Positions 57,103 through 64,000 of a DNA stretch of 64,000 nucleotides are shown here, piece by piece. Positions within the stretch are counted from its first letter, which is position 1. Each line of letters begins with the position of its first letter. The translations under genes and the position numbers were made by a program. Below the pieces are notes generated by a model. It saw only the letters and a list, made by a program, of their open reading frames with translations. It was not told the DNA's origin and made no database searches. Source of the DNA: Granulicatella seriolae (GTDB lineage: Bacteria; Bacillota; Bacilli; Lactobacillales; Aerococcaceae); NCBI RefSeq assembly GCF_024543085.1, contig NZ_JANHNZ010000003.1, positions 124,001 to 188,000 of the forward strand, written 5' to 3'.

Positions 57103-57996
57103 ATGTTTAAAGAAGAGATTGAAAACTTTAGCTATCTAATGCTTGTGGAAAATGGCTTATCGGACAATACCATTTCTTCCTATAAAAGGGATTTACAAAA
57201 ATACATTGCTTTTTTAGAAAGAACGGGTTTAAGAGAATGGAACCAAGTTCAAACAGCTGATATCCTTTTGTTTTTGCAAGAATTAAAAGAAAATCATTAT
57301 GCTGCAAGATCCACTAGTCGTATGATTTCATCTTTAAGAAAGTTCCATATCTTTTTGGAAAGTCAAAAAGTAATTAATCACAACCCAATGATTTCCATAA
57401 AGGTGCCAAAACAAGGTAAAAAATTACCCAAGTCTTTATCACTTGAAGAAGTTCAAGCTATTTTAGAAGCCCCAGATATTTCAAGCATCTTAGGCTTAAG
57501 GGACAAGGCGATCTTAGAACTCATGTATGCTACTGGTCTTCGGGTTTCAGAACTAATTCACTTAAAATTGTCGGATATTCATCTAGAGTTGGGCTTTATC
57601 AAAACCATCGGGAAAGGTAATAAGGAACGCATTATCCCTTTAGGAGAAGAAGCCGGTCTATGGGTAGAACGCTATTTGCACTATTCTAGACCACAATTGG
57701 TAGATGACAAGAAGGAAAATAACTTTCTATTTCTTAACCATCGTGGTGGAGCTTTTACAAGGCAGGGTATTTGGAAGAATCTCAATGCTATCGTATTGAA
57801 AGCCAACATCACAAAGTCCGTTTCACCGCATATGCTGCGGCATTCTTTTGCCACACACATTTTAGAAAATGGAGCTGACCTTAGAATTGTACAAGAATTA
57901 TTGGGTCACTCAGATATTTCTACTACTCAAATATACACACACATCTCAACAAAACGTATGATAGATGTCTATAAAAAAACTCATCCAAGAGCCTAA
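57103..57996 (+). CDS. xerD: tyrosine recombinase XerD
   Basis: XerD resolves chromosome dimers at dif together with a partner recombinase. The N-terminal core-binding domain begins with FSYLMLVENGLSDNTISSYKRDL. The catalytic residues are R in YATGLRVSELIHL, K in IGKGNKERIIPL, HxxR in PHMLRHSFATH, H in LLGHSDISTT, and the nucleophilic tyrosine in QIYTHIS. The ATG at 57103 follows the GAGGAAAG site; a TTG at 57091 overlaps that site. The length is 297 residues. It lies 12 bp after the Fur gene, so the two are co-transcribed. Confidence 0.95.
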   Translation: MFKEEIENFSYLMLVENGLSDNTISSYKRDLQKYIAFLERTGLREWNQVQTADILLFLQELKENHYAARSTSRMISSLRKFHIFLESQKVINHNPMISIKVPKQGKKLPKSLSLEEVQAILEAPDISSILGLRDKAILELMYATGLRVSELIHLKLSDIHLELGFIKTIGKGNKERIIPLGEEAGLWVERYLHYSRPQLVDDKKENNFLFLNHRGGAFTRQGIWKNLNAIVLKANITKSVSPHMLRHSFATHILENGADLRIVQELLGHSDISTTQIYTHISTKRMIDVYKKTHPRA

Positions 57997-58037
57997 TAAT
58001 AGACGCATAAAACAAACAATTGTAGGAGGAAAAGAAA

Positions 58038-59207
58038 ATGAAATTTAAAAGAATACATGTTATTGTGATGGACTCAGTTGGAATTGGCGAAGCACCAGAT
58101 GCAGCAGATTTTAACGATGCAGGTTCACACACTCTAGGTCACATTGCTGAAACAGCTGGTTTAGAAATACCAAACATGCAAGCATATGGACTAGGTAACA
58201 TTGAACCAATTAAAGGTGTTGAGCCAACAAGCAATCCTAAAGGCTACTTTACCAAACTAGAAGAAGTATCAGTTGGTAAAGATACCATGACAGGCCACTG
58301 GGAATTGATGGGCTTAAATATACAAACCCCATTCCGCGTTTTTCCAAATGGCTTCCCTCAAGAATTATTAGATAAAATTACAGAGTTTTCTGGCCGTAAC
58401 ATTGTATGTAACTTGCCATACAGTGGAACTCAAGTATTAGATGATTATGGTCAACACCAAATGGAAACAGGAGATTTAATTGTTTACACTTCTGCTGACC
58501 CAGTGCTACAAATTGCTGCTCACGAAGAGGTTATTCCGCTTGAAGAATTATACCGTATCTGTGAGTATACACGTGAAATTACCAAAGATGACCCATATAT
58601 GATTGGCCGTATCATTGCTCGTCCATATTTGGGTGAAGTAGGAGCTTTTAAACGTACTTCTAATCGCCATGATTATGCTTTGGATCCGTTTGAACAAACA
58701 ACTTTAGATTTCTTGAAAGATAAAGGACTTGATGTGATTGCTATTGGTAAGATTAATGATATCTTCAATGGTCAAGGCATTACTGAATTTATCCGTACCA
58801 AGAGCAACATGGATGGTGTCGATCAATTAGTTAAGGTTTTGGAGAAAGATTTCACAGGGTTAAGCTTCTTAAACTTAGTTGATTTTGATGCACTATTTGG
58901 TCATAGACGTGATACAGAGGGGTATGCAAAAGCATTAGAAGAGTTTGACGCAAGAATCCCAGAAATTGTTGGTAAATTAGAAGACGACGATTTACTGATT
59001 ATTACAGCTGACCATGGTAACGATCCAACCTTCCCAGGAACTGACCATACTAGAGAATACGTTCCAATGTTGGCCATTAGCCCTGGTTTCAAATCAGCCG
59101 GCCCATTAAAACAAGGATATTTCTCAGATATAGCAAAAACAATTTCAGATAACTTTTCAGTAGAATCAACAGAAAATGGAGAAAGTTTCCTTTCAGAATT
59201 GAACTAA
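58038..59207 (+). CDS. deoB: phosphopentomutase DeoB
   Basis: DeoB interconverts ribose 1-phosphate and 5-phosphate (and the deoxy forms) in nucleoside salvage. It belongs to the alkaline-phosphatase-like superfamily: [20 protein letters not shown] carries the first metal aspartate and the DTMTGHWE region the catalytic threonine; [10 protein letters not shown] and DHTREYVP supply the second metal site. The length of 389 residues is standard. It is followed by punA (38 bp), which makes its substrate, forming a nucleoside catabolism pair. Confidence 0.97.
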   Translation: MKFKRIHVIVMDSVGIGEAPDAADFNDAGSHTLGHIAETAGLEIPNMQAYGLGNIEPIKGVEPTSNPKGYFTKLEEVSVGKDTMTGHWELMGLNIQTPFRVFPNGFPQELLDKITEFSGRNIVCNLPYSGTQVLDDYGQHQMETGDLIVYTSADPVLQIAAHEEVIPLEELYRICEYTREITKDDPYMIGRIIARPYLGEVGAFKRTSNRHDYALDPFEQTTLDFLKDKGLDVIAIGKINDIFNGQGITEFIRTKSNMDGVDQLVKVLEKDFTGLSFLNLVDFDALFGHRRDTEGYAKALEEFDARIPEIVGKLEDDDLLIITADHGNDPTFPGTDHTREYVPMLAISPGFKSAGPLKQGYFSDIAKTISDNFSVESTENGESFLSELN

Positions 59208-59245
59208 ATGTAATAAGACAAAAAACTTAACGAGGAGATTGCACA

Positions 59246-60067
59246 ATGACAAAAACACAATTTGAAAAATTAGAAGAGACAAAAACATTTCTTGAAGAAA
59301 AGGGTATTGTTAAACCAAGTATGGGCTTAATCTTAGGCTCAGGTTTGGGTGAATTAGCTAATGAAATTGAAAACCCGATTGAAATTGACTACAAAGACAT
59401 CCCAAATTTCCCTGTTTCAACTGTAGTTGGTCATAAAGGTCGTTTGGTTTATGGAAAGCTTTCAGGCAAGACGGTTCTTGTTATGGATGGTAGATTCCAT
59501 TTCTATGAAGGTTACCCTATGGAAACTGTTACACTACCTATTCGTTTAATGAAACTATTAGGTATTGAAGCATTAGTCATTACTAATTCTGCTGGAGGCT
59601 CAAACAAAGATTTTACTCCGGGAGATTTGATGATTATCACTGACCATATTAATTTAACAGGAACTAACCCACTAATTGGTAAGAATGATGAGCATTTTGG
59701 AACGCGCTTCCCTGATATGTCTAATGCTTATTACAATGAGGGGCAAGACTTAATTAGAGCTGCCGCAAGTAAACTTTCCATTCCCTTAAAAGAAGGTGTC
59801 TATGCAGGTTTCTCTGGGCCAACTTATGAAACACCTGCTGAAGTTCGTATGGCACAAGTGCTTGGGGCTGATGCAGTGGGTATGTCAACTGTTCCAGAAG
59901 TCATTATTGCTGCACATGCTGGCTTAAAGGTTATCGGAATTTCTTGCATTACCAATATGGCAGCGGGGCTGCAAGAAGGCTTGAACCACGAAGAAGTTGT
60001 TGAGACAACAACTCGAGTAAAAGAAACCTTTAAATCTCTAGTGAAAGAAATTGTGGCTAGCTATTAA
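59246..60067 (+). CDS. punA: purine nucleoside phosphorylase
   Basis: A trimeric type I purine nucleoside phosphorylase that splits purine nucleosides with phosphate. The signatures are LILGSGLGEL, VVGHKGRLVYGKL, MDGRFHFYEGY, TNSAGGSNKDF, and GVYAGFSGPTYETPAEVRM with SCITNMAAG near the C-terminus. The length is 273 residues. It works with the preceding deoB: ribose 1-phosphate made here is isomerised by DeoB. Confidence 0.96.
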   Translation: MTKTQFEKLEETKTFLEEKGIVKPSMGLILGSGLGELANEIENPIEIDYKDIPNFPVSTVVGHKGRLVYGKLSGKTVLVMDGRFHFYEGYPMETVTLPIRLMKLLGIEALVITNSAGGSNKDFTPGDLMIITDHINLTGTNPLIGKNDEHFGTRFPDMSNAYYNEGQDLIRAAASKLSIPLKEGVYAGFSGPTYETPAEVRMAQVLGADAVGMSTVPEVIIAAHAGLKVIGISCITNMAAGLQEGLNHEEVVETTTRVKETFKSLVKEIVASY

Positions 60068-60153
60068 TTGTTTTAGAGTTTGAATAAATTGTTTTTTCTT
60101 TCATCTAGGAAGATGATTTGAAAACATTACAAGTAGACAATAAGGAGAAATAG

Positions 60154-61455
60154 ATGAACCCTTTACCAGAGCATTTATCCCTAACACCTGACCATCATTT
60201 GGCCATTGGTGGCGTGGATACTGTAGAATTAGCCAAAGAATATGGCACACCTTTATTTGTATATGATATAGCTACCGTGCGCACCAATATCCGAGCATTC
60301 AAAAAAGCCTTTGAAGCTAATCAAGTAGACTATAATATTGCATATGCCAGCAAAGCATTTTCTTGTTTAGCTGTCTATGAAGTGATTAACCAAGAAGAGA
60401 TAGCGGTTGATGTTGTCTCTGGTGGAGAACTCTATACAGCTATTCAAGCTGATGTTCCGGCGAAGAATATTCATTTTCATGGAAACAATAAGTCCAAAGA
60501 AGAACTTGAACTAGCATTAGAATATGGGGTCGGCTGCTATATTGTAGACAATTTTTATGAAATAGAATTGCTGAATCAGGTAGCAGCTGACTATGATACT
60601 ATCGTTACAGTTCAACTACGGATTGCTCCAGGATTTAGCGCTCATACACATGATTTCATAAGGACAGGACAACGGGACTCCAAGTTCGGCTTTGATCTAG
60701 AAAATGGGCAAGCTCTTGAAGCTATCAAACGGGTCTTATCCATGGATAACTTAAACTTACATGGATTACATTGCCATATTGGATCACAAATTTTTGAGTC
60801 AGAGGCATTTGCCTTAGCGGCTGAAAAATTAATGTGTTTTTTAGCTGATATTCGTCTAGAGACAGACTTCGTTGCAAAAAGTTTGAATCTTGGCGGTGGT
60901 TTTGGTATTAAATATACGGATCAGGACCAAGTAACTTCTATTCAAGCACATATTGATGCCGTTTGTAGACGAACGAAGGAGCTCGCTAATACCTACAATT
61001 ATCCATTACCAGAAATTTGGGTTGAACCAGGTAGAAGTATTGTAGGGGCTGCTGCCTTAACGCTTTATACAATCGGATCTAAAAAAAATATTCATGGCAT
61101 TCGTAATTATCTAGCAGTAGATGGTGGTATGACAGATAATATTCGACCGGCACTTTATCAAGCCAAGTATCAAGGACTTTTGGCCAATCGTGCTGCTGAA
61201 GAAAATCAAGAACTCTATTCTATCGCAGGGAAATGCTGCGAATCTGGAGATATGTTAATCTGGGATTTACCGCTGCCCTATGTAGAAACGAATGACCTCT
61301 TGGCAGTATTATCAACAGGGGCGTATGGTTATTCTATGGCAAGCAACTACAATAGATTGCCCAGACCTGCAGTTGTTTTTGTTGAAGAGGGACAAGCTCG
61401 ATTAGCGATTAGACGAGAAACCTATCAGGATTTGATTGATTTAGATTATCGATAA
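60154..61455 (+). CDS. lysA: diaminopimelate decarboxylase
   Basis: LysA makes L-lysine from meso-diaminopimelate using pyridoxal phosphate. The fold III alanine-racemase-like signatures are present: NIAYASKAFSC with the PLP lysine (about residue 67), GLHCHIGSQI, LNLGGGFGIKYT, WVEPGRSIVG, and the C-terminal GKCCESGD and STGAYGYSMASNYN. The length of 433 residues is usual. Ahead of it 86 bp show an ordinary AAGGAG ribosome binding site and no lysine riboswitch. No other lysine-pathway gene is in the window; lysA next to ribT-scpA is a known Firmicutes order. Confidence 0.96.
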   Translation: MNPLPEHLSLTPDHHLAIGGVDTVELAKEYGTPLFVYDIATVRTNIRAFKKAFEANQVDYNIAYASKAFSCLAVYEVINQEEIAVDVVSGGELYTAIQADVPAKNIHFHGNNKSKEELELALEYGVGCYIVDNFYEIELLNQVAADYDTIVTVQLRIAPGFSAHTHDFIRTGQRDSKFGFDLENGQALEAIKRVLSMDNLNLHGLHCHIGSQIFESEAFALAAEKLMCFLADIRLETDFVAKSLNLGGGFGIKYTDQDQVTSIQAHIDAVCRRTKELANTYNYPLPEIWVEPGRSIVGAAALTLYTIGSKKNIHGIRNYLAVDGGMTDNIRPALYQAKYQGLLANRAAEENQELYSIAGKCCESGDMLIWDLPLPYVETNDLLAVLSTGAYGYSMASNYNRLPRPAVVFVEEGQARLAIRRETYQDLIDLDYR

Positions 61456-61482
61456 ATACTTTTTATGTTAGCGAGGGATAAT

Positions 61483-61860
61483 ATGTTAGTAAATTATACA
61501 AGCACCTATCAAAAAATAGCTATGGGACTACTATCATTTGTCCCAGAGTTAAAAGAAATTGACCATTTAACCGAACAAATGAATTGGTATGAAAGTCAGG
61601 AATCACAAAAGTTATTGTTATGGAAAGACGAAGATACCGATAATTTTATCGGCTTAATCGGCCTTGAAGTCAATGACAAAAATATTCTTATCCGTCATTT
61701 GGTTATCTCACCTTCTTTTAGAGGAGAAAAATTAGTTTTTGAATTGCTTAACCAATTGGAAGCAGAATATCCAGATAGTGTCTTTACAGGTACTATTGAA
61801 ACTAGCCTAATCTTAGCCAAATGGAATCAGGAAAAGCTGAAAGAAAATGAGCGTGAATAA
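61483..61860 (+). CDS. ribT: RibT-like GNAT family protein
   Basis: A 125-residue acetyltransferase-like protein of the RibT type, a GNAT-fold protein that lies at the end of riboflavin operons and next to scpA in Bacillus. The N-terminal segment (YQKIAMGLLSFVP, then LTEQMNWYE) and the central strand-loop IRHLVISPSFRGEKLV, which is the degenerate CoA-binding region, match by memory. No riboflavin genes are present. The ATG at 61483 follows GCGAGGG; an in-frame ATG at 61465 lies before this site. It ends immediately before scpA. Confidence 0.8.
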   Translation: MLVNYTSTYQKIAMGLLSFVPELKEIDHLTEQMNWYESQESQKLLLWKDEDTDNFIGLIGLEVNDKNILIRHLVISPSFRGEKLVFELLNQLEAEYPDSVFTGTIETSLILAKWNQEKLKENERE

Positions 61861-62616
61861 ATGTCTGAATTAAGAGTAAAATTAACATCTTTTGAGGGGC
61901 CTTTAGACTTATTATTGCACTTAATCAAAGAACTAAAGGTCGATATTTATGATATTCCTATGGTTGAATTAACACAACAATATCTAAGCTTTCTTCATTC
62001 AATGAAAGAAATGGAATTAGAGATTGCTGGGGATTATTTGGTCATGGCAGCAACATTGTTGGAAATTAAAGCTCGAACTTTGATTCCTAGACCAGTGGTT
62101 GATGATGTGGATGGTGAGGAAGTAGAAGAGGATCCAAGAAAAGAATTAGTGGATCGATTATTGGAATACAAACAATTCCAAGCTAGTGCGAAAATCTTGG
62201 AGGATTTATCCCTTAATAGAAGTTCTTTTTATTCAAAAGAAGCTAGCGATTTAAGTTTTATGCAACAGACAGTCCCTCTAAGAGAGGGAGAAGTCTCCAT
62301 TGATGATTTGTGGAAGGCATTGCAAAAGATGGCTCTGAGAAACCAAGCTCGTCAACCTTTACGGGCAAACCTATATCATGAAGTCCACACCGTTCAAGAA
62401 TTGATGGATAGTATCATTTATAAGATTGAGTCCAGTAAAGAAAAACAAATTAATTTTACGGATTGCTTTCCAGAATGGAATCGACATGCAATCGTTACCA
62501 GTTTTTTAGCTATGCTTCAATTGGTTAGGCAGCATTCAATTTCTATTATTCAAAGTAATCCTTATCAAGAAATTCTTATCGTCAAAAACAAATCAATAAA
62601 GGAAAAAAGTATATGA
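61861..62616 (+). CDS. scpA: segregation and condensation protein A
   Basis: ScpA is the kleisin of the SMC-ScpAB complex. The N-terminal helices read LRVKLTSFEGPLDLLLHLIKELKVDIYDIPM, a hallmark of the family, followed by LEIAGDYLVMAATLLEIKARTLIP. An acidic linker and the C-terminal winged helix (SFLAMLQLVRQHSISIIQ) follow. The length is 251 residues. It overlaps scpB by four bases (ATGA), indicating translational coupling, and its partner smc lies about 53 kb upstream. Confidence 0.97.
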   Translation: MSELRVKLTSFEGPLDLLLHLIKELKVDIYDIPMVELTQQYLSFLHSMKEMELEIAGDYLVMAATLLEIKARTLIPRPVVDDVDGEEVEEDPRKELVDRLLEYKQFQASAKILEDLSLNRSSFYSKEASDLSFMQQTVPLREGEVSIDDLWKALQKMALRNQARQPLRANLYHEVHTVQELMDSIIYKIESSKEKQINFTDCFPEWNRHAIVTSFLAMLQLVRQHSISIIQSNPYQEILIVKNKSIKEKSI

Positions 62617-63197
62617 TTCAAGTGAATGAAGCTAGTATTCAAGCATTACTCTATGTAGCTGGAGATGAAGGTCTTTCTGTTGAACAGTTGAGTTATCTCT
62701 TAGAAATTGATAAAGCTGCTGTGCGTCAATGGATGGACAAATTACAGGAACGCTTAGCCAGCGATGAAGATTCTGGTTTGCATATTCTATTGACAGCTAA
62801 TGAGTATAAGTTAGTGACAAAAAATGACTATGAAGAACTAATCCGGCGTTACGCTATTTCACCTTATATGTCTCAAATCTCGCCAGCTGCTTTAGAGGTT
62901 TTAGCTATTATTGCTTATAAACAGCCTATCACAAGAATGGAGATTGATGCTATTCGAGGTGTTCAAAGTAGTGGCTCTATTCAAAAGCTACAAATTAGAG
63001 ACTTGATTGAAGAAGCAGGTAGAGTAGAAAGCCCAGGTCGTCCAAAATTGTACAAAACATCTAAGTACTTCTTAGATTATATGGGTTTGGAATCTTTAGA
63101 ACAACTTCCTGAAATCAGTGACTTGTTTGACCTGAGTTCAGAAGAAACACAAGAGTTGTTTAAAGGATCTGAACTGGAAGCAAAAGAAAATGAATAA
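62613..63197 (+). CDS. scpB: segregation and condensation protein B
   Basis: ScpB dimers bind ScpA and regulate the condensin ATPase. The protein has two winged-helix domains: EASIQALLYVAGDEGLSVEQL with the N-terminal one, and SPAALEVLAIIAYKQPITRMEIDAIRGV with the second, the typical family signature. The length is 194 residues. It overlaps scpA by 4 bp and is followed 73 bp later by rluB, the conserved scpA-scpB-rluB order. Confidence 0.97.
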   Translation: MIQVNEASIQALLYVAGDEGLSVEQLSYLLEIDKAAVRQWMDKLQERLASDEDSGLHILLTANEYKLVTKNDYEELIRRYAISPYMSQISPAALEVLAIIAYKQPITRMEIDAIRGVQSSGSIQKLQIRDLIEEAGRVESPGRPKLYKTSKYFLDYMGLESLEQLPEISDLFDLSSEETQELFKGSELEAKENE

Positions 63198-63270
63198 TAA
63201 ATTTTACTGAAATTGAAAAAAGGGCTTGCAGAAAATGCTATTAAAAGTTTACAATTAGGAGGTCAGGTAT

Positions 63271-64000
63271 TTGGAGCGGTTACAAAAAGTTATGGCGCAT
63301 GCTGGAGTAGACTCTCGAAGAAAATGCGAAGAATTGATTAAACAAGGAAGGGTCACGGTTAACCAAGTCAAAGTTGTGGAACTAGGCTATAAAGTTAGTA
63401 AGCAAGATGTGATTGAAGTAGATGGTGTCCCTATCTATCAAGAAGAGCCTGTCTACTATCTTTTTTATAAGCCCAAAAATGTCTTATCTTCTGTATCCGA
63501 TGATCGTAGTCGACCAGTGGTGACAGATTATTTTCAATCTATAAAAACTAGACTATATCCAGTAGGACGTTTAGACTTTGATACAAGTGGACTATTACTA
63601 ATGACAAATGATGGCGAGTTTGCTAATTTGATGATGCACCCAAAACATCAGATAGATAAAACGTATATCGCTAAAGTTAAAGGAATACCGACACCAGCAT
63701 TGATGCGAAAACTAGAGCGTGGCATTGTTATTGATGGAAAGAAAACATCTCCAGCTGTCGCAAAAATTATGTCAGTCAATGAGGCGAAGCAGACGGGATT
63801 GGTGCAGCTAACCATACATGAAGGCTGGAATCATCAAGTCAAGAAAATGTTTGAAGCAGTTCAATTGCCTGTTCAAAAATTAAAAAGAGAGTCATTTGGC
63901 TTTCTAACGTTAGACCATTTACAATCGGGAGAATGGCGTATTTTAAAGGGTTACGAAGTTGAAAAATTAGTAAAAATAGCAAGTAATAATGGGAGGAAGA
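63271..64000 (+). CDS. rluB: 23S rRNA pseudouridine synthase RluB (3' end at window edge)
   Basis: A RsuA/RluB-type pseudouridine synthase; RluB modifies U2605 (E. coli numbering) of 23S rRNA. The N-terminal S4 domain reads ERLQKVMAHAGVDSRRKCEELI, and the catalytic aspartate is in VGRLDFDTSGLLLMTNDGE. The C-terminal block EGWNHQVKKMFEAV has the usual basic pattern. The start is TTG at 63271, preceded by TTAGGAGGTC. The frame is open to the last base with 243 complete codons, close to full length for the family, so only the last few residues may be missing. Confidence 0.95.
   Translation, partial: MERLQKVMAHAGVDSRRKCEELIKQGRVTVNQVKVVELGYKVSKQDVIEVDGVPIYQEEPVYYLFYKPKNVLSSVSDDRSRPVVTDYFQSIKTRLYPVGRLDFDTSGLLLMTNDGEFANLMMHPKHQIDKTYIAKVKGIPTPALMRKLERGIVIDGKKTSPAVAKIMSVNEAKQTGLVQLTIHEGWNHQVKKMFEAVQLPVQKLKRESFGFLTLDHLQSGEWRILKGYEVEKLVKIASNNGRK

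Noticed and set aside
60068-60153. Lysine riboswitch ahead of lysA
   Set aside because: The gap is only 86 bp, too short for the lysine riboswitch, and shows none of its conserved elements.

Overview
The window is a dense, AT-rich stretch of chromosome from a low-GC Gram-positive bacterium (Bacillota). It carries the Firmicutes-specific polymerase pair PolC and DnaE, the rpsP-khpA-rimM-trmD-rplS and rimP-nusA-ylxR-ylxQ-infB-rbfA clusters, YlxM-Ffh, YmdB/YmcA, a YjzD-type peptide and ScpA/ScpB. No sporulation gene lies beside YmcA or MutS, and the order resembles Lactobacillales. An Aerococcaceae or Carnobacteriaceae relative is my best guess, but the genus cannot be read from the sequence. 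No rRNA, tRNA, CRISPR array, prophage or intact insertion sequence was seen.

Layout. 1-16.6 kb: recN (5' end cut by the window), a GDPD phosphodiesterase, miaA, hflX, rnc, smc, a Cof-type HAD phosphatase, ftsY, ylxM, ffh, rpsP, khpA, a MmcQ/YjbR protein, a DUF1576 membrane protein, an unrecognised 122-residue protein, rimM and trmD. 16.6-22.3 kb: rplS followed by an accessory pocket with a decayed SuFu-domain gene, two GNAT acetyltransferases, an SDR oxidoreductase, an MgtC-type membrane protein and plsC. 22.5-29 kb: rpsB, tsf, pyrH, frr, uppS, cdsA, rseP (translation, UMP kinase, lipid carrier and phospholipid synthesis). 29-39 kb: polC and the rimP-nusA-infB-rbfA operon. 39-49 kb: a small DUF3784-like membrane protein, ymdB, ymcA, mutS, mutL, msrB, ruvA, ruvB, queA (repair and recombination). 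49-64 kb: a YjzD-like peptide, dnaE, pfkA, pyk, cvfB, a Fur-family regulator, xerD, deoB, punA, lysA, ribT-like, scpA, scpB and rluB (3' end open at the window edge).

The most unusual content is intergenic. Five copies of a dispersed, structured repeat lie just downstream of trmD, frr, rseP and queA (two copies there). Each full copy has a conserved core of about 95-112 bp that can fold into a branched structure. Four copies are enclosed by long inverted arms (20-34 bp) that are nearly perfect within a copy, while the outer part of the arm differs from copy to copy. I do not recognise this family. It could be a structured RNA or a small mobile element that targets, or carries, terminator-like palindromes.

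Other points of note are a strong promoter followed almost at once by an intrinsic terminator ahead of rimP-nusA, which suggests autoregulated attenuation; further hairpins between ffh/rpsP, rpsB/tsf and tsf/pyrH; a probable ATT start for cvfB; and an internal duplication in the DUF1576 protein.
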